From contig JANXTT010000103.1 of the NCBI GenBank assembly GCA_025352225.1, forward strand, positions 1 through 63,125: DNA of 63,125 nt. Reading direction: 5' to 3'. The stretch comes from Mucilaginibacter sp. (GTDB taxonomy: Bacteria; Bacteroidota; Bacteroidia; Sphingobacteriales; Sphingobacteriaceae). The notes beneath the pieces were generated by a model. That model saw only the letters and a list, made by a program, of their open reading frames with translations. It made no database searches and had not been told where the DNA came from. The position numbers and the translations under genes were made by a program. Positions 55,294 to 63,125 of the stretch are shown piece after piece (the stretch's first letter is position 1; each line of letters opens with the position of its first letter).

Positions 55294-56580
55294 ATGCCAA
55301 TTAGAATCTTAGCTACTGCTGACTTGCACCTGGGTAAGGCATCCGCCGATGTCAGCGGTCATTTTGCCGCAACAAAGCATACTTGGGAAACCGTAGTTAA
55401 CTGGGCTATCGCCCATGCTGTGGACGTTGTTGCCCTTTGTGGCGATATAGTTGACCGTGACAACCGTTACTTCGAGGCGGTAGGCCCCCTCCAGGACGGT
55501 CTGGAGAAACTCGGGAAACACGGAATAGAGGTTTTCATGGTCTCCGGCAACCATGACCACGATGTATTACCCGGCATCCTCCGCAGCAGACAGTTGGACA
55601 ACGTTCATTTGCTGGGTGCTAATGGCACCTGGGAATTATATTCATATACTAAGGCGGGAGAAACGATCCAGTTCGCGGGCTGGTCGTTCCCCCGCCTGAT
55701 CGTCCAGGAAAGTGCGATGACGGGCTGGCAGCTTCCCGGCCACGATCCGAATTACCCGGTCATCGGCTTGCTGCATGGCGATATAGACAAACCGGATAGC
55801 CATTACAATCCATTCCGCCTTGTTGAATTGATAAAACAGGAAGTGGATCTTTGGATACTTGGTCACATCCACAAACCGGATCAATTGCGTACCCATTCGC
55901 CGCAAGTATGCTATACAGGTTCGCCCCATGCCTTAAGCGCCAAAGAGCCGGGACCGCACGGCCCGGTATTGTTCACGGTTGCAGCAGACAAACCGGTAAT
56001 TACGGAACGTATATTATTATCCCCTGTACGTTATGAACGCCTCGCGGTCAATGTTTCAGGCTGCGGGGATATGATGGAGCTCCGGGATCTGGTCATGACC
56101 AGCCTGCGGGCCGATGTGGAAGCTAAGCTGGCACAATTAGAACAGGTATTGGCCATCGTTTACCAGGTTTCGCTGACCGGCAGGCATGCGCGGATTAAAC
56201 AAGTAGAACAATGGGCGGCCAATATTACTGACCTGAACCTTCGTTTAGAAACCGGAACCAACCTTTCTGTACGGAAGCTAACCTGTAACCTGGCCGCCGA
56301 GATCGGTGATTTGAACGAATTAGCATTGCAAAGCTCCATGATCGGTCAGCTAGCACAAACGATTTTAGCCATCCAAAATAAAACGACCACCCCTTTTTTA
56401 GACGCGCTGATGCAGGATTGGTTCAAAAAAGCCCGGCTGCTTACGGATAGCGGGACCTACGAACCGCTAGGCAGGCATAAAAAAACAGATGAGCTCTCGG
56501 ATGCAGTCGCCAGGGAATATATCCTAACTGAATGTAACCGCCTATTGGGCGAATTAACAGACCAGGTAAAGATCGCGTAA
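55294..56580 (+). CDS. Mre11/SbcD-like metallophosphoesterase
   Basis: 428 residues. All five phosphoesterase motifs: DLH (10-12), GDIVDRDN (50-57), GNHDHD (85-90), LLHGD (~159-163), GHIH (190-193). The C-terminal ~200 residues are an Mre11-type capping/arm region. YhaO-like in build, with a YhaN-like ATPase encoded one base downstream. Expected to be a DNA nuclease or end processor in complex with that ATPase. Confidence 0.9.
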   Translation: MPIRILATADLHLGKASADVSGHFAATKHTWETVVNWAIAHAVDVVALCGDIVDRDNRYFEAVGPLQDGLEKLGKHGIEVFMVSGNHDHDVLPGILRSRQLDNVHLLGANGTWELYSYTKAGETIQFAGWSFPRLIVQESAMTGWQLPGHDPNYPVIGLLHGDIDKPDSHYNPFRLVELIKQEVDLWILGHIHKPDQLRTHSPQVCYTGSPHALSAKEPGPHGPVLFTVAADKPVITERILLSPVRYERLAVNVSGCGDMMELRDLVMTSLRADVEAKLAQLEQVLAIVYQVSLTGRHARIKQVEQWAANITDLNLRLETGTNLSVRKLTCNLAAEIGDLNELALQSSMIGQLAQTILAIQNKTTTPFLDALMQDWFKKARLLTDSGTYEPLGRHKKTDELSDAVAREYILTECNRLLGELTDQVKIA

Positions 56581-56581
56581 T

Positions 56582-59524
56582 ATGGGAAAGAAACCACTGA
56601 TCATCAGGGAGATCAACATGCGCAAAGTGCCGGGATTTCCTTCCGGCATCATAGCGATCAAGGGGCTGGCCAGGAATATCAACCTGGTAGCCGGCCCGAA
56701 CGCGTCGGGTAAAAGCACTACCGCTAAGGCGATCCGCCAGGTCTTATGGCCTCAGGATTTCAAAAAGCAGGACATCGAATGCCGGCTTGAGCTGGAGGGC
56801 CAGCTCTGGGATATCCGCTTAGACCATGGGGACTACCATAGCCAACGGGGCGGAATCGATGATAAATTACCACATTTGCCAGCAGTTGAGGAATCCAAAC
56901 GCTATTCCCTGGCGCTTCACGAGTTGGTCAAAGATGATGATACCGATCTGGCCATACAGGTAGGCCGGGAGATGTCAGGTGGTTTCAATCTTCCGCAGGC
57001 GGAGCAGAACCTGGGGTTTGATGCTAAGTTTAAACCAAGAACCATTTCAGAACGTAAAGCCTATGGTGAAGCCGAGGAAAAGGTAAGAAAGATAGAAGCC
57101 GGACAGGTGCAACTCAAGGACCGTGAACAAAAGTTAGAAAACCTGCAGGCCGAGAAGGCGAAGGCCTTACAGGCTAGGACATGGGAGAAATTATTTACGG
57201 CCGCCTCGGCTTGCACGGAGGCCAGAGCGGCATTCGGCGAACTGAGTGACCGGCTCAAATTATACCCGGAACAGCTCGCCATGATGCGCGGAAACGAAGC
57301 AGACGAGTTGGACGGCCTGGAAAAGGACATCAATAATTACACTAAAAAAGTCGAACAGGCGCAGGAGGATGCTGAAAAAAAGAAAACACAACTGCGGTCC
57401 TTAGACCTGCCGGACGTTGGGATCGATAAGCAATTACTCGATGAGCTGGACACCAGGGTAATTGCAGTGTTGGATATTGAAAAGGAATTAAACCGCTTAG
57501 CAGTGGAGACCAGCACCGCGGAACAGGCACTAGTTCATGCCCTTAGATCAATATCCAAAGAATTGGAACACAAGGGCGAGATCAATATCCAGCTAAGTGA
57601 TGTTGCCGCATTGGAAAAATTCCTTTCGGATGCTCACCGGGTTATGAGCGAAAAACAGGTTTTGGAAAGCAACCTCGCTGCCGCAAGGGAACGGGCGAAA
57701 TCCGTCTCAGTCAGCAACGATCAACTGAATGAAGGTATCCGCTTATTGATCCTTTGGTTTAAAGAGCCGGAGGGCACGGCACAAAATAAGGCACCGTGGC
57801 TTTGGGCATTGGTAGCTGCGGGAATATTGACGGCGCTGGCCGTTTATTTCCTTGGCTGGATAGGACTGGTCGGAGGGATCATCCTTGTGGTATTGGGCGT
57901 GCTGGGCGGACGCACTGAAACTGGAAACCAGGCAGACATCCGGAGAAAAGACTATCAGCGCACTGGCTTGGCCCAACCGAAAAATTGGGACAATGAAGAA
58001 GTCCTGCGCGTACTTAATGAATTGACCGGCCAGTTACAAGCCGGGAAAAACGCAGAAATGGCACAGCAGGAAATAGCCATTTATGAGGCTGACCTGGAAA
58101 AAGTCACCGCTAGGGAATTGGTTGTCAATGAACAGCGCGACAGCTGGCTTGAAAAATTAGCTTTCGTGCCCGAATTACCAAAGGCAGATTTAAAAAACTA
58201 CGGCGGGCTTTATTGGTGTCTGTTGGCATTAAGGGATTATCAGTTGGCCTACAGTGAGCTGGCTGCTGCTCAATCAGCTTCAACAACGTTGCAGAAACAG
58301 CAAGGCGAACAATTTTTAGCTATAAATAGCCTGTTGGATGGCTTACATGCCCCTGTTCACAGCGGGCCTGCTGCAAGGGCCTCGCATAAGAAATTGGTTG
58401 AAGACGAAACGGCACGCCAGCGGCTGGCCGAGGCCATCGGGGAAATAGCCGGGCACATAGGCGAATGGCAGGCAGAGAAAAACAGGGCAGCGGCAAAGCT
58501 GGCGGCGCTGTTTCAAAGGCTTGAAATACCGGAAGGAAATAATGAGGAGTTATATGACTTGCTCGAGCAGTTGGAGAGCTACCAGGCCGCGGCCAAAAAA
58601 TGCGAGGAAAAACAGTTCGAGCTGAAGGATAGGACCGCCCAGCTGGAAAACCTTGAGTGGTATCAAAAGATCAGGGAAGAAATAGATGGGCTGACAGTGG
58701 AAAACGCCAGGTTGAAAGAACAGCAACATAAAACGGAAGCCGACAAATTAGACCATCTGAATGAGCAGATTACTGGAATCGTCACGCTTATTGCGGAAGC
58801 CATGAAGGGCCATGTATTGGAGGACGCGCTTGCAGACAGGGAATCCGCGTTGGAAAATCTGGAAAATGCTTACGAGAAAAATCTTGCCGCGTTGACCGGC
58901 AGCCTTATCGGCAGCAAATTGAAGGAAACCAGCAGGGCGAGTAGGAATTCAGATGTCTTTGACCGCGCAAACCGCCTATTTAACAGGATCACTAATGGGC
59001 GGTATGAATTGTTGATCGATGATACCAATGCTGCGGCCTTTAAAGCACTAGATACAGCTAGTAACCAAGGCCAGGACCTTTCAATACTCTCGACAGGTAC
59101 CAGGATTCAGTTGCTGTTGTCGGTCCGACTGGCTTTTATTGAAAGCCAGGAAAAGGATATTAAATTGCCGGTAATAGCTGACGAGATATTGGCCAATAGC
59201 GATGACCAGCGTGCGCAGCAAATTATCGAAGCCTTGGTAGAGATATCTAAAGAGGGGCGGCAGGTCTTTTATTTCACATCACAAGCGGACGAGATCGCTA
59301 AATGGCAAGCTTACCGCGATGTTGATCCCGGGCTGGAAATTGCGATGGTTACTCTTGGCGGTACAAGTAATAATTATTTTGATCATACGCTCAATGTGCA
59401 GCCGGCCTTAGCGTTGAAGGCATTTAACAGCTACCCGGAACCAGGCACCATGTCCCGGCTGGACTATGGCAATGCGCTCAAGTTTCCTGTGTTCAGGCTA
59501 TTGACCGACCGGGTCGAGCAATAG
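56582..59524 (+). CDS. YhaN-like SMC/Rad50-type ATPase with central membrane helices
   Basis: 980 residues. Walker A in VAGPNASGKSTTAKAI (38-46), long coiled coils (~150-400 and ~470-790), two hydrophobic segments at ~403-441 (PWLWALVAAGILTALAVYFLGW, then GGIILVVLGVLGG), signature SILSTGTRIQLLLSVRLAF (~833), Walker B LPVIADEILAN (~861), D-loop and H-switch region (FTSQADEI). The membrane helices in the middle of the coil are as in Bacillus YhaN, not Rad50/SbcC. Partners with the preceding phosphoesterase; likely a membrane-tethered DNA-processing complex. Confidence 0.9.
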   Translation: MGKKPLIIREINMRKVPGFPSGIIAIKGLARNINLVAGPNASGKSTTAKAIRQVLWPQDFKKQDIECRLELEGQLWDIRLDHGDYHSQRGGIDDKLPHLPAVEESKRYSLALHELVKDDDTDLAIQVGREMSGGFNLPQAEQNLGFDAKFKPRTISERKAYGEAEEKVRKIEAGQVQLKDREQKLENLQAEKAKALQARTWEKLFTAASACTEARAAFGELSDRLKLYPEQLAMMRGNEADELDGLEKDINNYTKKVEQAQEDAEKKKTQLRSLDLPDVGIDKQLLDELDTRVIAVLDIEKELNRLAVETSTAEQALVHALRSISKELEHKGEINIQLSDVAALEKFLSDAHRVMSEKQVLESNLAAARERAKSVSVSNDQLNEGIRLLILWFKEPEGTAQNKAPWLWALVAAGILTALAVYFLGWIGLVGGIILVVLGVLGGRTETGNQADIRRKDYQRTGLAQPKNWDNEEVLRVLNELTGQLQAGKNAEMAQQEIAIYEADLEKVTARELVVNEQRDSWLEKLAFVPELPKADLKNYGGLYWCLLALRDYQLAYSELAAAQSASTTLQKQQGEQFLAINSLLDGLHAPVHSGPAARASHKKLVEDETARQRLAEAIGEIAGHIGEWQAEKNRAAAKLAALFQRLEIPEGNNEELYDLLEQLESYQAAAKKCEEKQFELKDRTAQLENLEWYQKIREEIDGLTVENARLKEQQHKTEADKLDHLNEQITGIVTLIAEAMKGHVLEDALADRESALENLENAYEKNLAALTGSLIGSKLKETSRASRNSDVFDRANRLFNRITNGRYELLIDDTNAAAFKALDTASNQGQDLSILSTGTRIQLLLSVRLAFIESQEKDIKLPVIADEILANSDDQRAQQIIEALVEISKEGRQVFYFTSQADEIAKWQAYRDVDPGLEIAMVTLGGTSNNYFDHTLNVQPALALKAFNSYPEPGTMSRLDYGNALKFPVFRLLTDRVEQ

Positions 59525-59539
59525 CATTTATGGTACCTT

Positions 59540-60031
59540 ATGGAAGACCTACAGTTGTTATATAATTGTTTGCAAAACCGCATCACCACTTACGGCCAAT
59601 TGGACAGCTTCCAAAAACATGGGGGCACCATCCGCGGCCTTTCCGCCGAAACCTGGCAAAGCCTGAAAGAAACGGCGCGCTTACTGAATTTCTACCAAGA
59701 GCTTTACGCACAGGGCCGCCCTAAGCCCATCGATAGGCAGGTTTTGGCCGATTCAGGGGCAGTTTCGGGAAACTTTATTGACGCTGCGGCCGCCAAATTG
59801 AAAGAACTAGGTAACGACCCGGAAAAGTTGGTGTCCGCCATTCGATCAGGTGCGGTGTCGCGTTTCAGCAAGTCCAAAGCGGATGAGCTTGAACAATACC
59901 TGTTAAACACTGGTTACCTCGATGATCGGCCACAAATTTCTGATGAAGATATTTTGATTCGCTTGCAGGCGTTCCTGTCTAACTATACCACTAGCCAGGT
60001 TGAAGCTGAGGCATTCTTAAAGCAGTTCTGA
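59540..60031 (+). CDS. Helical 163-residue protein, unrecognised
   Basis: 163 residues, mainly helical by composition: MEDLQLLYNCLQNRITTYGQ, GLSAETWQSLKETARLLNFYQELY, NFIDAAAAKLKELGNDPEKLV. No cysteines, no membrane segment, no motif I recognise. It follows the ATPase by 15 bases with the same GC-rich codon use, so it is part of the operon. Not a DUF2384-type antitoxin by its pattern. A small effector or adaptor of the complex is possible. Confidence 0.6.
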   Translation: MEDLQLLYNCLQNRITTYGQLDSFQKHGGTIRGLSAETWQSLKETARLLNFYQELYAQGRPKPIDRQVLADSGAVSGNFIDAAAAKLKELGNDPEKLVSAIRSGAVSRFSKSKADELEQYLLNTGYLDDRPQISDEDILIRLQAFLSNYTTSQVEAEAFLKQF

Positions 60032-60093
60032 AGAAATAGTTATCGGGATTAGATTGTTTTAGATGATTTCAAAGGCCATAGCGCTAAACTTAT

Positions 60094-61086
60094 ATGATCG
60101 AACGGATAGTACGTGATATTACACTGCCGCTTTACGAAGCGCCAAAGGATATATTAGAGAAACTGAATTATTTTCGGGAACTAAGTGCAACAGGTTTGCA
60201 TAATTTGACGGAAGCAGAAATTGCGCATATTCAGAAGGAATTTAATACATTTTTTAATGTCAACCTGGCAATCGTCACAGATGCTTATCCGACCAAATTA
60301 TTCCGACTCACCAACAATAAAAATCTTTGTGGCGGTAAAAAGCAAAAATTACAGCAGGTTTCGGACCTTCTAGGACCGCCGGAAGGTTTATCTGGTATTG
60401 GGAGATGTAATTTGGCTGGGGAAAGTGTATTTTATTCTGCGCTTGATTTTCGTACCGTCATATGGGAAATGCAGCCCGAGGCTGGTGATTACATCACGGT
60501 CAGTGAATGGAAAATAAAGGAAGGACAAAAATTGATGCTCCACTCTATATTTCATCCCAAAGAGACGAGATCTAATAAAGAAAGTCTGAAAGCTTACACT
60601 GAGTATATAGAGATCCAAAAGAAATTTGATCCGCAGCTCGCGGTGGTTTTTGATGAGATATTAAAATTTATCTGCGAAGAATTTATGAAACCAGTTCAAG
60701 TCGATCAAAAGATAAATTATCTATTTTCGGCGATTATTTCATCCCGATTCCTCCAGGACCTCCCAGATGAAAATGGGTTTCGTATTGATGCGATCAGTTA
60801 CCCAAGTATTAAGCGAGATTATGGCGTCACCAATGTAGCTATTAACAATTCAGTTGTATTAGAGAAACTGGATCTGGAAGCAATCACAGTTTACACGGTC
60901 GGGGATACCAATTACGATGAAAAGAATAAGGATAGTGAAGACCTGATAAAGGTTTCAGCATTACAAGTTAGAGTTTCGGAGTTTGATTTCGAAAAAAACA
61001 AGATCGTCTATAATGCAGCGGAAGAACTAAGGATGATGATGGAACTTGTCGATGAAGAATCGAACAACAACAACAAAAGTTTATAA
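60094..61086 (+). CDS. RES-domain protein (NAD-degrading toxin fold)
   Basis: 330 residues, larger than typical RES toxins. N-terminal helical ~65 residues, then RES domain: Arg71 (TKLFRLTN), Arg104 in GIGRCNLAGESVFYSALD (104-118), Glu125 (TVIWEM), Ser in ISYPSI (235-238). These are the three residues that name the family. RES toxins degrade NAD by phosphorolysis. Its partner antitoxin of the Xre/DUF2384 type is absent nearby. Lower GC than the block before it. Confidence 0.78.
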   Translation: MIERIVRDITLPLYEAPKDILEKLNYFRELSATGLHNLTEAEIAHIQKEFNTFFNVNLAIVTDAYPTKLFRLTNNKNLCGGKKQKLQQVSDLLGPPEGLSGIGRCNLAGESVFYSALDFRTVIWEMQPEAGDYITVSEWKIKEGQKLMLHSIFHPKETRSNKESLKAYTEYIEIQKKFDPQLAVVFDEILKFICEEFMKPVQVDQKINYLFSAIISSRFLQDLPDENGFRIDAISYPSIKRDYGVTNVAINNSVVLEKLDLEAITVYTVGDTNYDEKNKDSEDLIKVSALQVRVSEFDFEKNKIVYNAAEELRMMMELVDEESNNNNKSL

Positions 61087-61130
61087 ATAGTCAAGCATAT
61101 ACGACCGATGGTTTAACTAACAGATTATTC

Positions 61131-61493
61131 ATGAACCATAAAGCGTTCACCTTTGAAATTGACTTTGAGGGCCAATAACTTAATCGGGAAAGTTATGAAA
61201 ACCAGATTTTGGCCAAGGGATCGGTATAAGATAAAATGATCCTGTAGGAAGATGAAAAATTCGCCGATACTCAATGTTTGCAATAACTCGAAAAGGTGGT
61301 CAATGACAAAGACACCTCTTAAATTTTTGGTATTGAAAATATCTACTGTAAGATTAGTGAGTATTACGAGGCTAATAATCATCTTGATAAAGCGATTGAA
61401 TTTTGGGAAAAGGCGGTCGTCCTTAATCCCAAAGTCGGTATCTCGCGTAAGCTGGAAAACCTAAAAAAGAAGGCCGTTTATAAAGATAAATGA
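61131..61493 (+). pseudogene. TPR-type relic with five in-frame stops, no frameshift
   Basis: One uninterrupted frame from ATG 61131 to TGA 61493 has five internal stops (TAA, TAA, TAG, TAA, TAA). The C-terminal part is clear: ISEYYEANNHLDKAIEFWEK followed by AVVLNPKVGISRKLENLKK, a tetratricopeptide tail; the upstream part reads DFEGQ, ESYENQ, EDEKF. The lack of indels over 363 bases is odd for decay. The sequence resembles the tail of Bacteroidota esterase/TPR proteins. Confidence 0.6.
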
Positions 61494-61516
61494 TAACCAA
61501 TTCGGTTTGAAGGGCA

Positions 61517-62371
61517 TTATTTTATCAGTATTTCCTGCTCTAAGCCTTTTTTATATTGATGTATAAAACTAATCAATTCATGAATTTTTGGCTCCGTAAC
61601 GAGCTTCAGGTCAAAATTGATCTTCTGACCGTCGTATAATTTTCGGTTTCCCCATGTCTTGATCGACAATTCAATATGATCAGGTACGAAGAATGTTGAT
61701 CGTGTTCCCAAATGACGCTTATATTCATTTAGATAAATACCAATTCCAGCAAAGTCAAAATCACCGTAGTGCAAATAAGGGTTTTCAATAGCTTGCAACC
61801 ATTTTATCAGGTCTTTACTTTGATTTAGGGGATACCGGCAAACAAATAATGGACGGATATTTTCAAATAAATGCCTTTGCTTAGCTATTTGGCTAAAATT
61901 TTCAGAATTTTCAACACCCACTATGGTTAAGCCGGGATGTGGCACAAAATGCTTGGTATCATGTATAAATTGAAATGTTCCGGCAGGGGGATTAATTTTG
62001 ATGTTTTCTCCGTTCAGTGTTGCTTCGACAGGTTCATAACAATTTACAAGAAACCCTGTAAAAGTCCTTACTTTTTTTGCTTTTGAATTAGTAGCAGCCT
62101 GAATTAAATCTGCCCTTGTGATAATGTCCTGGCTTAATGTGTTGACATAATGCTCCAGGTTTGTTATTGAAAAACGATTTGATAAAAATGCGTTCAGCGA
62201 TTCGACCTTCGGAACATAAAGCAGACTTCTTGTACGGCCAGACCTTATGTCAGCAAGGATACCTTCCATCAATAATTCAGCTACCAGCGAGCCTTTAAAT
62301 TTGCTTGCAGGTATTTTTTCACCTTTAGACAATTGTAAAAATATATTGGCTAATGATTTGCTTAAAACCAT
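61517..62371 (-). CDS. JetD-like TOPRIM protein (Wadjet-type), short form
   Basis: 284 residues. C-terminal TOPRIM domain of the DUF2220/JetD type: first acidic residue Glu154 in TIVGVENSENF, DxD in YLHYGDFDFAGIGIY (204-206), end motif GLEQEILI. The N-terminal ~145 residues (winged-helix-like, VAELLMEGILADIRSGRT) replace the longer JetD arm; JetD proteins are usually nearer 380 residues. Starts 3 bases after the SMC-like ATPase stop, so a coupled pair. Confidence 0.75.
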   Translation of the reverse strand: MVLSKSLANIFLQLSKGEKIPASKFKGSLVAELLMEGILADIRSGRTRSLLYVPKVESLNAFLSNRFSITNLEHYVNTLSQDIITRADLIQAATNSKAKKVRTFTGFLVNCYEPVEATLNGENIKINPPAGTFQFIHDTKHFVPHPGLTIVGVENSENFSQIAKQRHLFENIRPLFVCRYPLNQSKDLIKWLQAIENPYLHYGDFDFAGIGIYLNEYKRHLGTRSTFFVPDHIELSIKTWGNRKLYDGQKINFDLKLVTEPKIHELISFIHQYKKGLEQEILIK

Positions 62372-62374
62372 GTT

Positions 62375-63125
62375 TTAATTGTTAGTGATTAGCTTTTTCA
62401 CAGTAGTCACATTTTTATTGTTTTTAGCCAATAAATAGGTATGCCTGTAATCGACAGCATTATACGATGTTGGCGAACTGTTAATTAACAAAATATTTCG
62501 GTCATTGGCGAATTTCAATATGCCCTTCACATTGTTCGGATGAAGTTTACCAATTTCATCCATCATGCAATGCAGGCGAAAATCTTTAAATCTTTTTGAT
62601 GCACTTTCTTTGAAAACATTTAAAAGCATAATGTTGATCATTGCCTTGACCAATATATCTGTCCCCTCAGATCCAACGTTTGTCAGCTTTTCAACCCACC
62701 CGCTATCATTGTCATTTTCTACGACTTTAAATTGCAATTCAAACGTATCGGACAAATTGATCTCCTTTAGTTTGGATGAGGCAATCTCACTTGCGAAGTT
62801 CTTGAGGTACCCTACTGCTTTTTTATTGGTTTGTTCTGTTTCGCTTCCGCTGAAAAGGTTTGACTTACCTAAAGACAGCGCGTGTTCATCATTGAACTTT
62901 CTGATTTCGCTCAAGAGCATCACAATTTTATTTGCACTTGGCGATAAACGCAGATTAATGCTTTTAATGACTCCGGCAAAATTGCGCTCCTCAAAATCCT
63001 TATTGATGTCCGAAATAACTTTTTGTATCGTTGCCTCCTTTGAAACAAGATCCGTGGTTTCTTTGCCAATCTGGAAGATTAAACTGGCAAAACGTTCATT
63101 AGTCCGTTTTTCAAATTCCGATATT
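62375..63125 (-). CDS. SMC-like ATPase, C-terminal part (JetC/DUF3584-like; runs off window)
   Basis: Open to the window end: no stop in the 202 bases before ATG 62923, which is internal. ~249 residues visible: coiled coil, signature-like NVGSEGTDILVKAMINIMLLNV, Walker B with Asp-Glu in LHCMMDEIGKLHPNNVKGIL, and the H-switch ILLINSSP. This is the second half of an SMC/MukB-type ATPase head. Together with the TOPRIM partner it suggests a Wadjet-type plasmid/DNA-cleavage system; JetA/JetB would lie beyond 63125. Confidence 0.75.
   Translation of the reverse strand, partial: ISEFEKRTNERFASLIFQIGKETTDLVSKEATIQKVISDINKDFEERNFAGVIKSINLRLSPSANKIVMLLSEIRKFNDEHALSLGKSNLFSGSETEQTNKKAVGYLKNFASEIASSKLKEINLSDTFELQFKVVENDNDSGWVEKLTNVGSEGTDILVKAMINIMLLNVFKESASKRFKDFRLHCMMDEIGKLHPNNVKGILKFANDRNILLINSSPTSYNAVDYRHTYLLAKNNKNVTTVKKLITNN

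Noticed and set aside
56582..59524. Classical SbcC/Rad50
   Set aside because: No zinc-hook CxxC at the coil apex; two membrane helices there instead, pointing to the YhaN-like type.
1..63125. CRISPR arrays, rRNA genes and complete tRNA genes
   Set aside because: No regularly spaced repeats, no rRNA signature and no complete cloverleaf found by eye on either strand.

Overview
ORGANISM. The window looks like chromosomal DNA from a Bacteroidota bacterium, most likely Sphingobacteriaceae (Mucilaginibacter/Pedobacter-like). Signs are an AT-rich backbone, almost no Shine-Dalgarno sequences, several TAnnTTTG-type -7 promoter boxes, and family signatures typical of the group (LiaF-like/LytTR cluster, ECF sigma with helical C-terminal extension beside a DGP-type YciI protein, DUF4920, IS4 remnant, secreted S74 tail-fibre-like protein). 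Assignment to genus is inference.

LAYOUT. 1-2.4 kb: end of an RND efflux pump and its lipoprotein adaptor. 2.4-10 kb: accessory region with a small CxxC protein duplicated in tandem (first copy frameshifted), an XRE regulator, a secreted S74-chaperone protein flanked by two orphan membrane-anchored small proteins, a stand-alone A-T-TE NRPS-like enzyme and a decayed IS4 transposase. 10-48.7 kb: mostly housekeeping backbone: radA, RNase G, a 29-residue basic COX24-like protein, TPR protein, HU, mutY; DPP4; a beta-lactamase-fold protein lacking the SxxK lysine; DEAD helicase; divIC; VWA protein; fabG; purH; the mreBCD-mrdA-rodA elongasome operon; tdk; ssb; a degenerate J-domain/flippase fusion; the agmatine-to-putrescine pair aguB-aguA; manA; two two-component systems, one linked to LiaF-like proteins; and a YciI/ECF sigma pair.

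ISLAND. From about 49.36 kb to the window end lies what reads as a defence island. Its left edge shows a sequence resembling a tRNA 3' end followed by a terminator, a likely attachment-site scar. The block 49.6-60.0 kb is visibly GC-richer than its flanks. It holds a minus-strand operon TerB-domain protein / DUF2791-type ATPase / Lhr-like helicase, matching the architecture of the Shango anti-phage system, and a divergent plus-strand operon of an Mre11/SbcD-like phosphoesterase, a YhaN-like SMC-type ATPase with two central membrane helices, and an unrecognised 163-residue helical protein. A RES-domain (NAD-degrading toxin fold) gene follows, then a TPR relic with five in-frame stops and no frameshift, and finally a minus-strand TOPRIM/JetD-like protein with the C-terminal half of an SMC-like ATPase, a Wadjet-like pair running off the window.

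HOW THE GENES WORK TOGETHER. The backbone covers envelope elongation, envelope-stress signalling, DNA repair and polyamine synthesis. The island combines DNA-sensing and DNA-processing machines. The most interesting candidate for an undescribed system is the divergent pairing of a Shango-like trio with a phosphoesterase/SMC-ATPase/163-residue operon of matching base composition, possibly one extended anti-phage system.
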